Source: Neobacillus paridis (GTDB taxonomy: Bacteria > Bacillota > Bacilli > Bacillales > Cytobacillaceae). Taken from it: a stretch of DNA of 64,000 nucleotides. Of this stretch, positions 40,735 through 53,522 are shown piece by piece. The first letter of the stretch is position 1. Each line of letters begins with the position of its first letter. Both the position numbers and the translations under genes were made by a program. The notes below the pieces were generated by a model that was not told the DNA's origin, did not search any database, and worked only from the letters and a program-made list of their open reading frames with translations. The stretch lies in NCBI RefSeq assembly GCF_016765675.1, contig NZ_JAESWB010000165.1:1-64000 (forward strand). The letters run 5' to 3'.

Positions 40735-41046
40735 TCATTCCTCTTCTTCTTTACGATCTTCTTTAATCCGCTCAAGTACCATTTCATAGGAATCATTGCC
40801 AAAATTCAAGCAGCGTTTTACCCGTGAAATCGTTGCCGTGCTTGCCCCTGTTTCGGTTTCAATTTTATGATAGGTATTACCCTCGCGAAGCATTCTTGCA
40901 ACATCGAGGCGTTGGGCTAATGATTGAATTTCGTTAATCGTACATAAATCATCAAAAAATCGATAGCATTCTTCCAGATCCTTTAAAGAAAGGATCGCCT
41001 TAAATAATTGATCGAGTTCTTTACCCCGTAATTTATCAATTTGCAT
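40735..41046 (-). CDS. yerC: YerC, TrpR-like regulator
   Basis: A 103-residue protein of the YerC/YecD family with a TrpR-type helix-turn-helix (LAQRLDVARMLREGNTYHKI, then TGASTATISRVKRCLNFG). It probably binds DNA as a dimer; the ligand and targets are unknown. Start ATG 41046 has AAGGAG 8 nt upstream. Downstream of yerB by 25 nt, same strand. Confidence 0.9.
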   Translation of the reverse strand: MQIDKLRGKELDQLFKAILSLKDLEECYRFFDDLCTINEIQSLAQRLDVARMLREGNTYHKIETETGASTATISRVKRCLNFGNDSYEMVLERIKEDRKEEEE

Positions 41047-41071
41047 ATATCTTACTCCTTTAATATGAGAA

Positions 41072-42103
41072 TCATTTAAAGCTAACACTCTTTTGTAATC
41101 CCGGTTTGGTCGGAACTACATTGACCCATGTCTTCCCTGGTACCATTCGCACCTCTTGTCCATCTTTCAGCGGAACAATCAGGCCATCATGATTTTCCCA
41201 ATTCACTTCATTTACCTTGCCTTTTTGCAGCAAATAGCCTTTCCCGCCAGAAGTTAAATCAATATCCCGGCGCCCGTAAGAGTCGATAAAGCTATGAACT
41301 GCTTCAATGATAAAAATATTATCCACTAAAACCGGGTCGTTTGTTTCCAAATCGACGGTTTGTTGACCACCGGAGAAAAAGCGCTTGTATTTTCCGAGTG
41401 CAGCATCATACACAAACGAAGAATTGGAGATTCCGCCAGTTGAATAGTTTATATCAACGGAATTTGCAGCTTTACCGGATAAATTTTTCATTTCTTCATC
41501 CGACAAAAATTGGAAGCCTGGTGTTGTCTTTTTCATCGAATACTTTTTCAACTTTGCCCCTTTTAAAATATTCTCGTACGTAATATAAGAGTTGTGGGGG
41601 GCTTTTCGAGCTGTAGAGCGTTTAAATAACGTACCGTCATACACCATTCCGTTTAAATTATCGACATAATTATTGTTGAGCATTTTCTTTGCTTCCGGGC
41701 TGTAGCCGTGAGCAATGTAAAGAGCATTCAAACCCTTGGCTAACTTTATATAATAATCTCTGGCACTCCTTACTGGACCAATATTAGCCGGCTTTTCACT
41801 TTGAAACACAGCTAAGAAACGGGTAATATCACCCTCTGCAAGAATTTCGTATACCACATCAGCCTTGCTTAAACCGGATTGCGGCCGTGCCTTCGGATGA
41901 TTATTTATCATCACCGCTATCGCTCTTTGCTCCGGCTCTTTCGCAGCAGCCATACCTGTTAAAGGAAAAGTATATTGAGTTTCCTGCTTTTTCACGACCT
42001 GCTTGGCTGCTTTCTCTTTCTTCTCCGGTTCCTTCACTTTCTCCTTACTGCAGCCAGAAAAAAGTAGAAGGACAGCTGCTATCGCAACAGCCCATTTCTT
42101 CAT
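41072..42103 (-). CDS. yerB: YerB, DUF3048 lipoprotein
   Basis: A 343-residue exported lipoprotein; the signal helix AVAIAAVLLLFSGC ends in a lipobox. Two DUF3048-type domains follow, with features such as AVMINNHPKARPQSGLSKAD, VYEILAEGDITRFLAVFQ and GPVRSARDYY. Position next to yerC and yerA matches B. subtilis yerB. Function is unknown. Confidence 0.92.
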   Translation of the reverse strand: MKKWAVAIAAVLLLFSGCSKEKVKEPEKKEKAAKQVVKKQETQYTFPLTGMAAAKEPEQRAIAVMINNHPKARPQSGLSKADVVYEILAEGDITRFLAVFQSEKPANIGPVRSARDYYIKLAKGLNALYIAHGYSPEAKKMLNNNYVDNLNGMVYDGTLFKRSTARKAPHNSYITYENILKGAKLKKYSMKKTTPGFQFLSDEEMKNLSGKAANSVDINYSTGGISNSSFVYDAALGKYKRFFSGGQQTVDLETNDPVLVDNIFIIEAVHSFIDSYGRRDIDLTSGGKGYLLQKGKVNEVNWENHDGLIVPLKDGQEVRMVPGKTWVNVVPTKPGLQKSVSFK

Positions 42104-42175
42104 CTAATGAACACCCCTGCTTCCAGTCAAGTTGATAAATTCTTTTATACTTTAAATCAGTAATACCTTTATATT

Positions 42176-43921
42176 TTAACGCATTATTGTCGGAAAGAGT
42201 ACTGTTTTATTTATGACGTCATACATTCCTTGCTGTGTAACACGAATGTATGGCAGGTGAGTTGATTGCAAGAATAATAAACTATAAATTGGATCGTTAA
42301 AAGCATAACCCCGTTTTACCAATTCTGCAAACAGCGTTTTTTGCTGAAGCATCAACTCTTCGATTGGGAGACTAGACATAACCCCGGCTAAAGGCAGCGG
42401 CAGTTCACAAACAATTTTGCGATTCTCTACGAGAACAATGCCACCGCCCATTTCTTTCATTCTATTAAAAGCAAAAAGCATATCCTGTTTGCTTTTTCCG
42501 ATTAAAATGATATCGCCTGTATTGGAAAAGGAGCTTGCCAACGCCTGCAATTTAGACGTAAACCCCTTTAACATAGTGCTAATCCGCCATGTTCCCTTTC
42601 GATCAATCATCGTAAAGAAACTTTCATCATGATTAGTCGACAGCTCATCACTCGAAACATCAATTGAAATGGAATAGGGTTTCGTAATAACAGAGTTCTC
42701 CATTTTAATTCCAAAAGGCATCGAAAATTGTAAATCATCCATTGATAATTGCCAATTTAATTCTAGCGGTTTAAGCCCATATGGTCCCCAATCGAATTGC
42801 GGATAGGCACCCTCAACCTTCACCCCATCGCGTTTTACCCATCTTCCTTTTGCTAAAACCGAAACCGGCGTCGGATTCTCAATACTTGATAAAAAGTTAA
42901 TATTGGCGACCCGTCCTGTTGCAATATTTCCATGTATATAATCGATATTATAGTATCTGGCAATATTTACAGTCGCCATATTATAGGCGTCCATGACGGG
43001 AACTCCTTTTTCAATGGCAATCCGGATTAATTGGTCGGTAACCCCTTGCTCGTAAAAAGGCGAAGTGGCCCCATCGGTGTTTAGCATCATCCGATCATAG
43101 GCATCAATGCCCATTCTTCTCATATCGTCTAATAAATCAGGAAGGTCGGGACGGATCGATGAATGTCTTAATGACACCATATAGCCTTGCATTAGACGGG
43201 TATAAATTTCTTCCCCGTTAATCGCTTCGTGGTCGCAGTCTGCGCCCAAGAGCATCATTTTGGCCAATGTCTTTTCGGATGCACCCGGAAAATGACCTTC
43301 AATTCGCTTTCGCATTCTTTTTGCTTCCTGAATCCAATGAAGCATCATATCATCACCGTTTAACAGCTTCGGCCATCCCGTCAGTTCCCCTCCTTGGAGA
43401 ACAGACTCATGCTCAAGCCATGACTTAATATTACTGTGCGAAAATTTTTCTTCCTCATGCAAAATTTCCGTTTGGGAATCAAAGCGACACCACCAAAACA
43501 TGGTTGTCGGAATTGATTGAAGATCATTCAGGTATGAAAACGCTTCCTTTTTTTCGAAATTTAAAACAAGTGGCATGTTATCATTAATGATAGTCGTCGT
43601 GCCAAACTGTGATGCATATTCCGCAAGTGTATGGGGATTATATAACAGGAACGGATGAGCATGCGGTTCGATGTAACCTGGTACGAGGATTTGATCCGAA
43701 CAATCGATCACTTCACAATTTTCCACATGTTTTGGTAAGTTTTCACCGACATAGACAATCCGATCTTGGAAAATCCATATATGAGCTTTCATCCATTTCC
43801 GGAAGGTTTGATTTAGATAGGTGGCATTTTTTAATAAAATAGTGGGTGATATCGTCCCGTCCAAAACGGACACATGCATGCGTAAATGTTTATTTTTCCA
43901 ACGGTAGCGCTGTTCCAGCAT
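42176..43921 (-). CDS. yerA: YerA, adenine deaminase-like amidohydrolase
   Basis: A 581-residue metal-dependent hydrolase with the amidohydrolase fold: metal-binding PGYIEPHAHPF, then GHFPG, DCDHEAINGEE, LRHSS and MLNTDGATSP. The C-terminal adenine-deaminase domain is present. The N-terminus is longer and more divergent than typical Ade, and whether it deaminates adenine is not certain. Location beside the purine operon is suggestive. Confidence 0.85.
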   Translation of the reverse strand: MLEQRYRWKNKHLRMHVSVLDGTISPTILLKNATYLNQTFRKWMKAHIWIFQDRIVYVGENLPKHVENCEVIDCSDQILVPGYIEPHAHPFLLYNPHTLAEYASQFGTTTIINDNMPLVLNFEKKEAFSYLNDLQSIPTTMFWWCRFDSQTEILHEEEKFSHSNIKSWLEHESVLQGGELTGWPKLLNGDDMMLHWIQEAKRMRKRIEGHFPGASEKTLAKMMLLGADCDHEAINGEEIYTRLMQGYMVSLRHSSIRPDLPDLLDDMRRMGIDAYDRMMLNTDGATSPFYEQGVTDQLIRIAIEKGVPVMDAYNMATVNIARYYNIDYIHGNIATGRVANINFLSSIENPTPVSVLAKGRWVKRDGVKVEGAYPQFDWGPYGLKPLELNWQLSMDDLQFSMPFGIKMENSVITKPYSISIDVSSDELSTNHDESFFTMIDRKGTWRISTMLKGFTSKLQALASSFSNTGDIILIGKSKQDMLFAFNRMKEMGGGIVLVENRKIVCELPLPLAGVMSSLPIEELMLQQKTLFAELVKRGYAFNDPIYSLLFLQSTHLPYIRVTQQGMYDVINKTVLFPTIMR

Positions 43922-44080
43922 ACGAAACCCTCCCTAAGTGTAATATCTATAATTCAAATGAAATTTTTCTAAAAAGAAAACCCTTACAAATTATCTTAAT
44001 TACTATACTATCATATTTTCTCAGTTAAAGCAGTAAAGAATTGATAAAAACTGTAAACGATTTGCGAAGGAGTGAGCGTA

Positions 44081-44374
44081 ATGAATGTAAAACCAAATAT
44101 TGGGATTATCAACGCGTTAATTCGAATTACTGCAGGATTAACGATTCTAACATGGTGCACGGCAAAACTGGTAAAACGGCCTTGGCGGGATTCCTATTTG
44201 TTTGTCGCCATCTGTGCAGCCATGAAGGTAGCGGAAGGAATTGTTCGCTATTGTCCGATGACGGCATTTTTTGAAAAATGTCAGCAAATGCCGCAGCAGT
44301 CCAGTGGTGAGCAAGATTCGCTCGACGGCATGGAAGGGCTGACTGATGATGTTTTCACAGATAACCCATCTTGA
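44081..44374 (+). CDS. DUF2892 (YgaP-like) membrane protein
   Basis: 97 residues with the family pattern: N-terminal MNVKPNIGIINALIRITAG, then WCTAKL and a cysteine-containing segment (IVRYCPMTAFFEKCQQMPQQ). Two hydrophobic helices are predicted. AAGGAG is 8 nt before ATG 44081. Function unknown; members often sit by rhodanese or sulfur genes, which is not the case here. Confidence 0.8.
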   Translation: MNVKPNIGIINALIRITAGLTILTWCTAKLVKRPWRDSYLFVAICAAMKVAEGIVRYCPMTAFFEKCQQMPQQSSGEQDSLDGMEGLTDDVFTDNPS

Positions 44375-44450
44375 TGAGGGGATCACATTCTCAAACAAAA
44401 TAGATGGCTGCCCCTAACCGGACAGCCCTTTGGAAAGGAAGTTGGTCACC

Positions 44451-44564
44451 ATGATTGGTGAATGGGTAACGCATACTTCATTTGTCGTTATTTTGTTAAT
44501 TGGAAGCATTGTCGCCATCCTATATGCTTTCACACGCCGTACAAAAAATCGGGCTCGACAATGA
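44451..44564 (+). CDS. Small single-pass membrane protein near purD (37 aa)
   Basis: ATG 44451 has AAAGGAAG about 9 nt upstream. The product has one hydrophobic helix (FVVILLIGSIVAILYAF) and a basic tail (RRTKNRARQ). Small proteins with an N-terminal E-Y/W-x-T-D/H motif are encoded near purD in bacilli; EWVTH here fits. Its 3' end coincides with the purine-operon terminator. Confidence 0.65.
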   Translation: MIGEWVTHTSFVVILLIGSIVAILYAFTRRTKNRARQ

Positions 44565-44580
44565 ATTTCGAGTCCGATTT
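44542..44580 (-). terminator. Terminator of the pur operon
   Basis: On the minus strand AAATCGGACTCGA-N9-TCGAGCCCGATTT (one G-T pair) is followed by TTTTG. The same sequence covers the last codons of the convergent 37-aa gene and can end that transcript too. Confidence 0.88.
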
Positions 44581-44616
44581 CCGCATGCTTACACATATAA
44601 CTGTGAGTTTTGTCAA

Positions 44617-45903
<1,287 letters not shown>

Positions 45904-45934
45904 TTATTGTAAAAATAACGATTAATTGAGTTAT

Positions 45935-46075
45935 ATTAGCGAATTTAACAATCTGATTTGCGGTTTTGTCTCGTTTATTTGCGATATCGACTCATTTATT
46001 AGCGGTTTCAACTCGTTTATTAGCGGTTTCGTCTAGTTTATTAGCGATTTCAACCAACATATTAGCGAATCGTAG
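45935..46075. repeat. Seven 21-bp tandem repeats inside the pur operon
   Basis: The core ATTAGCG (ATTTGCG in two units) begins at 45935, 45956, 45977, 45998, 46019, 46040 and 46061, each exactly 21 bp apart. A typical unit is ATTAGCGGTTTCAACTCGTT plus one T. It fills the 204-nt gap between purH and purD. The second site of the same family is at 14080-14142, about 15 of 21 positions alike. Confidence 0.95.
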
Positions 46076-46089
46076 AAAGCACTTCAACA

Positions 46090-47625
46090 TTAATGTTTAA
46101 AATGTCTTACCCCGGTAAATACCATGGCGATACCATATTCATCGGCTTTTTTAATCGAATCCGCGTCCTTAATCGAGCCGCCGGGTTGAATAATCGCAGT
46201 GATGCCTGCTTTTGCCGCTGCTTCGACGGTATCATCCATTGGGAAGAAGGCATCGGAGGCCAGTGCCGCCCCTTCTGCTCGCTTGCCAGCCTGTTTAAGG
46301 GCTATTTCTGCTGAACCAACGCGATTCATCTGTCCCGCACCAATCCCGAGCGTCATATCTTGATTTGCAACAACAATCGCGTTCGACTTTACATGTTTCA
46401 CGACCTTCCACCCAAGCTTCAAAGCTGCCCATTCTTCAGGAGTAGGCTGCCGCTTTGTTGGGATCGTGATCGTGGCATCGTCTAGTGTATAATTGTCGCG
46501 ATCTTGGACAAGCAATCCGCCTTCAACGGTTACCAACTTCGACTCTGCTTTTTGCGACTGTCCAAATGGAACAGTGAGTAAGCGGATATTCTTTTTCGCT
46601 GCTAAAATCGTTACCGCTTCGTCCGTGAAGGACGGGGCAATCACTATTTCCAAGAAGATTTCATGAAGTTTCGCAGCTGTTTGCGTATCGATTTCCCGGT
46701 TGAAAGCAACGATTCCGCCAAAAATTGAAACTGGATCCGCCTCAAAGGCTTTTTCAAATGCCTCAAATACCGTTGTTCCAGTACCGACGCCACACGGGTT
46801 CATATGTTTTACGGCAACTGCCGCCGGGTCAGTGAATTCTTTGACAATTTGCAGGGCAGCATCAGCATCATTGATATTATTGTAGGATAATTCTTTTCCG
46901 TGCAGCTGTTTCGCATATGCAATCGAGAAGGTCGAACCGAGCGGTTTGCGATAAAAAGCGGCCTTCTGATGCGGGTTTTCACCATAACGAAGGGATTGCT
47001 TTAATTCATATGTAACTGTTAACTTTTCCGGCGTTTCCTCACCTGCAAGATTTGTCATATATTCGGCAATAAGAGCATCATAGGCTGCCGTATGACGGAA
47101 AACTTTTGCCGCCAGCTTACGGCGCGTTTCAAGTGTCGTCTCACCGTGGTCCTTTAACTCAGCGATAACCGTTACATAATCCGCCGGGTCGACGACAACC
47201 GTTACATACTGATGGTTTTTTGCCGAGGCCCGAAGCATCGTCGGTCCGCCGATATCAATATTTTCGATGGCATCCTCGACGGTTACATCCGGTTTTGCAA
47301 TGGTTTGCTGAAATGGATACAAGTTGACACAGACAAGTTGAATCGGTTCAATGCCATGTTCCTTTAGCTGTTGTTGATGCCCTTCATCATCATGTTTGGC
47401 CAGTAACCCGCCATGGATCAAAGGATTTAATGTCTTAACACGGCCTTCAAGAATTTCCGGGAATCCCGTTACATCACTGACACCAAGAACAGGTACACCT
47501 TGCTCCTGGAGCATTTTTTTCGTCCCGCCTGTTGAAATAATTTCAAACCCAAGACGGCTGAGTTCCTTAGCAAATTCCCCCACTCCGCTTTTGTCAGAGA
47601 CACTTATTAATGCACGTTTTTTCAT
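46090..47625 (-). CDS. purH: AICAR transformylase / IMP cyclohydrolase
   Basis: The bifunctional 511-residue enzyme for the last two steps to IMP. The N-terminal MGS-like domain starts [20 protein letters not shown] and has STGGTKKML; the C-terminal transformylase has [19 protein letters not shown] and FFPMDDTV. Start ATG 47625, one base after purN. Confidence 0.97.
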   Translation of the reverse strand: MKKRALISVSDKSGVGEFAKELSRLGFEIISTGGTKKMLQEQGVPVLGVSDVTGFPEILEGRVKTLNPLIHGGLLAKHDDEGHQQQLKEHGIEPIQLVCVNLYPFQQTIAKPDVTVEDAIENIDIGGPTMLRASAKNHQYVTVVVDPADYVTVIAELKDHGETTLETRRKLAAKVFRHTAAYDALIAEYMTNLAGEETPEKLTVTYELKQSLRYGENPHQKAAFYRKPLGSTFSIAYAKQLHGKELSYNNINDADAALQIVKEFTDPAAVAVKHMNPCGVGTGTTVFEAFEKAFEADPVSIFGGIVAFNREIDTQTAAKLHEIFLEIVIAPSFTDEAVTILAAKKNIRLLTVPFGQSQKAESKLVTVEGGLLVQDRDNYTLDDATITIPTKRQPTPEEWAALKLGWKVVKHVKSNAIVVANQDMTLGIGAGQMNRVGSAEIALKQAGKRAEGAALASDAFFPMDDTVEAAAKAGITAIIQPGGSIKDADSIKKADEYGIAMVFTGVRHFKH

Positions 47626-47626
47626 T

Positions 47627-48205
47627 TTATTTTCCCTCTCCTCTTGTCAACAGCATTTGCAGAATCGCTGGATATAACTTGTGTTCGGTATCCTGAATCT
47701 TCCGTTGCAGACTTTCTCTCGTTTCATCATCGGCAATCCGGATTCGTTCCTGAACAATGATTGGACCAGTATCCATTCCTTGATCAACAAAATGAATCGT
47801 CACACCGCTCCATTTGGCGTTGGCGGCCAACGCCTGACCAATGGCATCTTTACCCGGGAACTCCGGCAGCAGCGACGGATGAATATTCACAATCCGGCCT
47901 TCGTACTCCCTTAAAAGCGTTGGCCCGACCAGCCGCATATAGCCGGCAAGTGCGATGAACTCTGCGTTTCTTTCCTTAAGCTGGGTAACAATTTGCTGCT
48001 CAAACTCTTCCTTGCTGGCGTATTCCCTTGGCTGAAACACAAATGTTGGAATCCTCGCCTTCCTTGCTCGCTCCAATACATAGGCCTTTGGGTTGTCACA
48101 AACAAGCAGGCAAATTTTCGCCGCCAGTTCTTCCGCCCTGACCGCCTCGACAATCGCTTGAAAATTGCTCCCGCTTCCAGATGCAAAGATGGCAATATTC
48201 TTCAT
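47627..48205 (-). CDS. purN: Phosphoribosylglycinamide formyltransferase
   Basis: A 192-residue formyl-THF-dependent enzyme (step 3). It shows the N-terminal [24 protein letters not shown], the catalytic [12 protein letters not shown] and [16 protein letters not shown]. Its start overlaps the purM stop by 4 nt (ATGA), indicating coupled translation. Confidence 0.97.
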   Translation of the reverse strand: MKNIAIFASGSGSNFQAIVEAVRAEELAAKICLLVCDNPKAYVLERARKARIPTFVFQPREYASKEEFEQQIVTQLKERNAEFIALAGYMRLVGPTLLREYEGRIVNIHPSLLPEFPGKDAIGQALAANAKWSGVTIHFVDQGMDTGPIIVQERIRIADDETRESLQRKIQDTEHKLYPAILQMLLTRGEGK

Positions 48206-49236
48206 CGGCGTCCACCGCGTCCTTTAATAATGATCCCCTCTTGAGCGGTTACAACCCCAATTTCATAAACCGTTTCACCACATTGTTGAAAATGCTCCAT
48301 TACGGCAGAAGCTTCCTCCCGGTCAACAGCAATTACCATACCGATTCCCATGTTAAAAATATTATACATTTCGTTATAATCAATTTGCCCAACCTCAGAG
48401 ATTAACTTGAAAATAGCAGGTATCTGCCAGTTTCTTTCATCAAGCTCCGCCCCCAGACCTTCCGGCAGCATCCGTGGAATATTTTCGATAAAACCGCCGC
48501 CGGTGATATGGGCCATACCCTTCAGATTGAATTTTTTCAGAGCAGCCAAGATCGATTTCACATAGATTTTCGTTGGTTTCAACAATTCATCGCCCAATGT
48601 ACACTCGAGTCCATCCACGAACTCCAACAACGACCAGTTGTTAAATACCTTTCTCACTAGTGAGTAACCATTGCTGTGAATGCCGCTTGAGGCCAGCCCA
48701 ATTAAGACATCACCCGGCTTAATCGTTTCGCCGGTGACAAGCTGCTGCTTTTCACAAGCGCCTACGGCAAACCCGGCAAGATCGTACTCCTCTTCGCGGT
48801 AAAGCCCAGGCATCTCTGCTGTTTCCCCGCCGATTAAGGCACAGCCGGCCTGCTGGCAGCCATCAGCGACCCCCTTGACAATGGCTTCAATTTTCTCAGG
48901 CTCTGCCTTTCCACAGGCTATATAATCTAAAAAGTAAAGCGGCTCTGCTCCTTGAACGACAATGTCGTTCACACACATCGCGACCGCATCAATTCCAATC
49001 GTATCGTGACGATCCAGCATGAAAGCGAGCATGATTTTCGTGCCGACGCCATCGGTGCCTGACACCAGCACCGGTTCTTTTAAATTTAATGCCGATAGGT
49101 CAAACATGCCGCCGAAACCGCCCAGGCTGCCGAGGACACCGGCTCTGGCTGTTTTTTCGACATGCTTTTTCATTCGTTTAACTGCTTCATAGCCGGCTTC
49201 GATATCAACGCCTGCTTGTTTATATGCATTGGCCAC
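48202..49236 (-). CDS. purM: Phosphoribosylformylglycinamidine cyclo-ligase
   Basis: A 344-residue AIR synthetase. Recognisable: [71 protein letters not shown] and [14 protein letters not shown] set the start at GTG 49236, where AAAGGGGGT is 7 nt upstream and the N-terminus matches the family; the longer frame would overlap purF. Confidence 0.96.
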   Translation of the reverse strand: MANAYKQAGVDIEAGYEAVKRMKKHVEKTARAGVLGSLGGFGGMFDLSALNLKEPVLVSGTDGVGTKIMLAFMLDRHDTIGIDAVAMCVNDIVVQGAEPLYFLDYIACGKAEPEKIEAIVKGVADGCQQAGCALIGGETAEMPGLYREEEYDLAGFAVGACEKQQLVTGETIKPGDVLIGLASSGIHSNGYSLVRKVFNNWSLLEFVDGLECTLGDELLKPTKIYVKSILAALKKFNLKGMAHITGGGFIENIPRMLPEGLGAELDERNWQIPAIFKLISEVGQIDYNEMYNIFNMGIGMVIAVDREEASAVMEHFQQCGETVYEIGVVTAQEGIIIKGRGGRR

Positions 49237-49241
49237 AGCCG

Positions 49242-50651
49242 CTACCCCCTTTGGTAATAGTATTGAAGTGTATCGGGATAAATTTCTGTCGGATAATTCC
49301 CGGTAAAGCAGCCAAGGCAAAATCCGTTCGTTCCCTCTGTTTGCCCTAAAGCTGCCAGCATTCCTTCCAAGCTTAAAAAGGTTAACGAATCAGCACTAAT
49401 AATCTGGCGGATTTCTTCGACAGATTTATCGGAGGCGATCAATTCTTCCTTCGATGATGTGTCGATACCGTAAAAGCAAGGATTTTTTATCGGGGGAGAA
49501 CTGATGACAACGTGGACTTCTGTCGCTCCTGCCTCTTTTAACAGGTTCACGATTCGTCGGCTCGTCGTGCCGCGAACGATGGAATCATCCACCATGATGA
49601 CCCGTTTTCCTTCAACAACGCCGCGGACTGCAGACAGCTTCATTTTCACCCCTTGTTCCCGCAACGATTGCGAGGGTTGAATAAACGTCCTGCCGACATA
49701 CTTGTTCTTGATTAACCCCATTTCATAAGGAATCCCGGCCGCTTCAGCATAACCGATCGCTGCGGAAATACTGGAGTCTGGAACACCCGTTACCACATCT
49801 GCCTCAATCGGCACCTCAAGGGCCAGCCGTTTCCCCATGTTTTTCCTGGCTGTATGGACATTAACGCCAAGAATATTGCTGTCCGGCCTGGAAAAATAAA
49901 CATATTCCATCATGCACATCGCTTTTGTTGAACTGACAGCAAACTGTTCTGACTTTAAGCCTATATCATTGATAATTAATAATTCTCCCGGTTCAATATC
50001 ACGAATATACTGGGCTCCGATGACATCAAAGGCGCATGTTTCCGAGGCGATAACATAGGCATCACCTAGACAGCCGAGCGATAGCGGTCGCAGGCCATGC
50101 GGGTCCAATGCCACCATTAGCTCGGTCTCGGTCATGATTAAATAAGCGTAGGCCCCTTTTAGCATTGACAAGGCATTTTTCACTTGATCGCTGATGTTGG
50201 GAAAACCGCTTCTTCTGATCAGATGGGCCAATACTTCTGAGTCGGAGCTCGTCTGAAAAATACTTCCTTGTGCTTCAAGCTGGTGCTTTAAGAAATTGGC
50301 GTTGACCAAGTTTCCATTATGGGCTAGCGCCAAACTGCCGGTTTGGGAATGGAACAGGAGCGGCTGAACGTTCTCGTAGCCGCCTCCTCCTGCTGTTGCA
50401 TAGCGGACATGGCCGATGGCCGCCGATCCGGTTAATTCAGCCATGCTTTCTGCGGTGAAAATTTCCGTTACTAATCCTTCTCCCTTTACCCCTTTTAACA
50501 TTTTGCCATCGGAAACAACAATCCCTGTTCCCTCTTGGCCACGATGCTGAAGGGCATGAAGGCCATAATAGGTCAGCTGGGCGGCATCATGGTGTCCCCA
50601 AACACCAAAGATGCCGCACTCTTCATTTAATCCCTTGATTTCAGCAAGCAT
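49242..50651 (-). CDS. purF: Amidophosphoribosyltransferase
   Basis: The 469-residue committed step of purine synthesis. A short propeptide precedes the nucleophilic Cys in [10 protein letters not shown]; this type matures by self-cleavage. The glutaminase domain is followed by the PRPP site [18 protein letters not shown]. Cysteines in the C-terminal half ([15 protein letters not shown]) fit the iron-sulfur ligands of the Bacillus enzyme. Overlaps purL by 25 nt. Confidence 0.97.
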   Translation of the reverse strand: MLAEIKGLNEECGIFGVWGHHDAAQLTYYGLHALQHRGQEGTGIVVSDGKMLKGVKGEGLVTEIFTAESMAELTGSAAIGHVRYATAGGGGYENVQPLLFHSQTGSLALAHNGNLVNANFLKHQLEAQGSIFQTSSDSEVLAHLIRRSGFPNISDQVKNALSMLKGAYAYLIMTETELMVALDPHGLRPLSLGCLGDAYVIASETCAFDVIGAQYIRDIEPGELLIINDIGLKSEQFAVSSTKAMCMMEYVYFSRPDSNILGVNVHTARKNMGKRLALEVPIEADVVTGVPDSSISAAIGYAEAAGIPYEMGLIKNKYVGRTFIQPSQSLREQGVKMKLSAVRGVVEGKRVIMVDDSIVRGTTSRRIVNLLKEAGATEVHVVISSPPIKNPCFYGIDTSSKEELIASDKSVEEIRQIISADSLTFLSLEGMLAALGQTEGTNGFCLGCFTGNYPTEIYPDTLQYYYQRG

Positions 50652-52855
50652 GGGATCGCTCCTTTCCAGGCTGCGCGTAATTCGGCAACTTCCGCCTCCA
50701 AAATGTTTTCCCCTTCGACGGTAATGTTCAGGCTGCCGGTTTGATTCACTTGACCAATCAGCTCTGCTGCTACTAAACTTTCAAACTGTTGTTGATCTTC
50801 TTTTTTCACCGATAATAGGAAACGCGACTGCGATTCGCTGAATAAAGCTGTGACCGGGTTGCCATTTAAGTGGATGTCTGCCCCCAGTTCCCCATTGTCA
50901 AAAAGACATTCTGCCAAAGCAACGGCCAAACCGCCCTCTGCTAAATCATGTGCCGACTGCACGACACCGGCGCGAATAGCCGCCAGTACCTGATCCTGGC
51001 GTTCTTTTTCAAGCTCGATGTTTATTTCAGGGGCCTTGCCGTAGATTCTTCCGTTGTTAAGCAGCTTTTGCAGTTCGCTGCCGCCAAATTCCGGTTTTGT
51101 TTCCCCTACTAAATAGATCAGGTCGCCGCTGTTTTTGAACGGCTGCGTTGTAATATGGTCAAGATCGGTGACAAGCCCCACCATGCCAATGACCGGGGTT
51201 GGATAGACGGCCGTACCGCTTGTTTCGTTGTATAAAGAGACGTTCCCACCGATGACCGGAGTTCCAAGGACACGGCAGGCTTCACTAATGCCGTCGGCGG
51301 ATTTTTCTATCTGCCAAAATACTTCCGGCTTTTCCGGGCTGCCGAAATTTAAGTTATCAGTAACCGCTAATGGCTCGGCACCGGAGCAGACAAGATTGCG
51401 GGCCGCTTCAGCGACGGCAATTTTCCCACCGGTTTGCGGATCAAGATAAACAAAGCGGGAATTACAATCGGTTGTCATCGCCAATGCTTTCTTAGTACCT
51501 CTAATCCGAAGGACGGCGGCATCAGAACCCGGTGCCACAACTGTATTTGTCCGTACCATGTAGTCATATTGTTCGTAAACCCATTCTTTGCTGGCCACCG
51601 TTGGCTGTGACAGAATTTGGATGAACGTTTCTTTTATGTCGTCAACCTGTGGAACTTCTGGAGCCATCGCTTGGAACTCGGCAAAATATGCAGGTTCTTT
51701 TGAAGGCTTATGATAAACCGGGGCATCCTCCGCCAGTGCATCGACCGGAACGTCGGCAACGATTTCTCCATGATGGATTAGACGCAGTTTTTTATCATCG
51801 GTGACAGTACCAATTGCCACTGCTTCCAGATCATATTTTTTAAACAAATCAATAATTTCCTGCTCTCGGCCTTTTTCAATGACAATCAGCATCCGCTCTT
51901 GTGACTCCGACAGCATCATTTCATAGGCAGTCATTCCGGTTTCCCGCTGTGGTACAAGGTCGAGGTTCATTTCGATCCCCATTCCGGCCTTGCTTGCCAT
52001 TTCTGCCGAAGAACTGGTGAGGCCGGCTGCTCCCATATCCTGAATCCCCACTAGAGCATCTGATTGTACTAGCTCCAGGCAGGCTTCAAGAAGCAGTTTT
52101 TCCATGAAAGGGTCACCAACCTGTACAGCCGGGCGTTTTTCGTCGGACTGTTCGGTCAATTCTTCCGAAGCGAAGGTGGCTCCATGGATCCCGTCCCGGC
52201 CAGTTTTCGCGCCTACATACATGACCGTATTGCCAGCACCGTGGGCCTGACCTTTCTTAATATCCTTATGGTCGATCAGACCAACACACATGGCGTTTAC
52301 CAGCGGATTGCCCTCATAGCTTGGTTCAAATTGCACCTCACCGCCAACTGTTGGAATTCCAATACAGTTACCATAGCCAGCGATTCCGGCAACAACTTCT
52401 TTAAATAAATATTTAACGCGGGCCGAATCAAGCTCCCCAAAACGGAGGGAGTTTAGCATCGCAATCGGTCGGGCACCCATTGAAAAAACATCACGGATAA
52501 TTCCGCCTACCCCTGTGGCTGCACCTTGATAGGGCTCAATCGCCGATGGATGGTTATGACTTTCGATTTTGAACACAACCGCCTGATTATCGCCAATGTC
52601 GACAATCCCCGCACCCTCGCCTGGACCTTGAAGCACTTTTTCCCCCGTTGTCGGGAATTTCTTTAAGACCGGCTTGGAGGTTTTATAGCTGCAATGTTCC
52701 GACCACATGACGGAAAACAAGCCCGTTTCTGTCCAGTTCGGAATGCGGCCAAGAATATTTTCAACCATCGTAAATTCTTCATCAGATAAACCCATTTGTT
52801 GATAGAGTTTTTCGGCTTTGATTTGCTCTGGATTTGGTTCATGCTTTAACAACAT
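50627..52855 (-). CDS. purL: FGAM synthase large subunit
   Basis: A 742-residue small-type PurL that works with PurS and PurQ. Motifs: [66 protein letters not shown] and [15 protein letters not shown]. It binds ATP and FGAR and takes ammonia from PurQ. GGAGGG is 7 nt before ATG 52855; the start overlaps purQ by 17 nt. Confidence 0.97.
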   Translation of the reverse strand: MLLKHEPNPEQIKAEKLYQQMGLSDEEFTMVENILGRIPNWTETGLFSVMWSEHCSYKTSKPVLKKFPTTGEKVLQGPGEGAGIVDIGDNQAVVFKIESHNHPSAIEPYQGAATGVGGIIRDVFSMGARPIAMLNSLRFGELDSARVKYLFKEVVAGIAGYGNCIGIPTVGGEVQFEPSYEGNPLVNAMCVGLIDHKDIKKGQAHGAGNTVMYVGAKTGRDGIHGATFASEELTEQSDEKRPAVQVGDPFMEKLLLEACLELVQSDALVGIQDMGAAGLTSSSAEMASKAGMGIEMNLDLVPQRETGMTAYEMMLSESQERMLIVIEKGREQEIIDLFKKYDLEAVAIGTVTDDKKLRLIHHGEIVADVPVDALAEDAPVYHKPSKEPAYFAEFQAMAPEVPQVDDIKETFIQILSQPTVASKEWVYEQYDYMVRTNTVVAPGSDAAVLRIRGTKKALAMTTDCNSRFVYLDPQTGGKIAVAEAARNLVCSGAEPLAVTDNLNFGSPEKPEVFWQIEKSADGISEACRVLGTPVIGGNVSLYNETSGTAVYPTPVIGMVGLVTDLDHITTQPFKNSGDLIYLVGETKPEFGGSELQKLLNNGRIYGKAPEINIELEKERQDQVLAAIRAGVVQSAHDLAEGGLAVALAECLFDNGELGADIHLNGNPVTALFSESQSRFLLSVKKEDQQQFESLVAAELIGQVNQTGSLNITVEGENILEAEVAELRAAWKGAIPCLLKSRD

Positions 52856-53522
52856 GCGATTCCCTCCAAGTCTTTACGATTGATTGAAACAGTTTCAGCC
52901 CGTCTGCGCTGCCTAAAAGGGCATCTACAGCCCGTTCCGGGTGCGGCATCATTCCGAGGACATTTCCGTTTTCATTGATGATTCCAGCGATATTTTCGAG
53001 ACTCCCGTTCGGATTTTGCTTATAGGTAAAAACAATTTGCTTTTTTGCTTTCAAGTTTGCTAGAGTTTCTTGATCACAGTAGTAATTCCCTTCGCCATGG
53101 GCGACTGGGATCGTAATCGTCTGACCTTCCTCGTAGCTGTTTGTGAACATAGTGGTGTTGTTTTCAACCTTCAATTCAACCGGCTTGCAAATGAAGGAAA
53201 GACTTTCATTTCGCCGCATTGCCCCGGGCAAGAGGCCTGCTTCTAAAAGGATTTGAAATCCGTTGCAGACACCAAGGATTGGTTTCCCGGCATCGGCAGC
53301 TTTGATGACCTCTTGCATCACCCTGCTGAAACGGGCAATTGCACCAGTACGGAGATAATCGCCATAAGAAAAGCCGCCCGGAAGCAGGATTCCGTCATAA
53401 CTGTCTAAGGTGTCAGCATCATGCCATACATATTCTACTTCTTCCCCGAGCTCATCCTTAATCGCATGGTACATGTCAACATCACAATTGGATCCCGGAA
53501 AGACAATCACCGCAAACTTCAC
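52839..53522 (-). CDS. purQ: FGAM synthase glutaminase subunit
   Basis: A 227-residue class-I glutamine amidotransferase. Nucleophile in [13 protein letters not shown], with the His/Glu pair in [13 protein letters not shown] place the start at GTG 53522 ([13 protein letters not shown]), which overlaps the purS stop by 4 nt (GTGA) and gives the family length. Confidence 0.96.
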   Translation of the reverse strand: MKFAVIVFPGSNCDVDMYHAIKDELGEEVEYVWHDADTLDSYDGILLPGGFSYGDYLRTGAIARFSRVMQEVIKAADAGKPILGVCNGFQILLEAGLLPGAMRRNESLSFICKPVELKVENNTTMFTNSYEEGQTITIPVAHGEGNYYCDQETLANLKAKKQIVFTYKQNPNGSLENIAGIINENGNVLGMMPHPERAVDALLGSADGLKLFQSIVKTWRESHVVKA

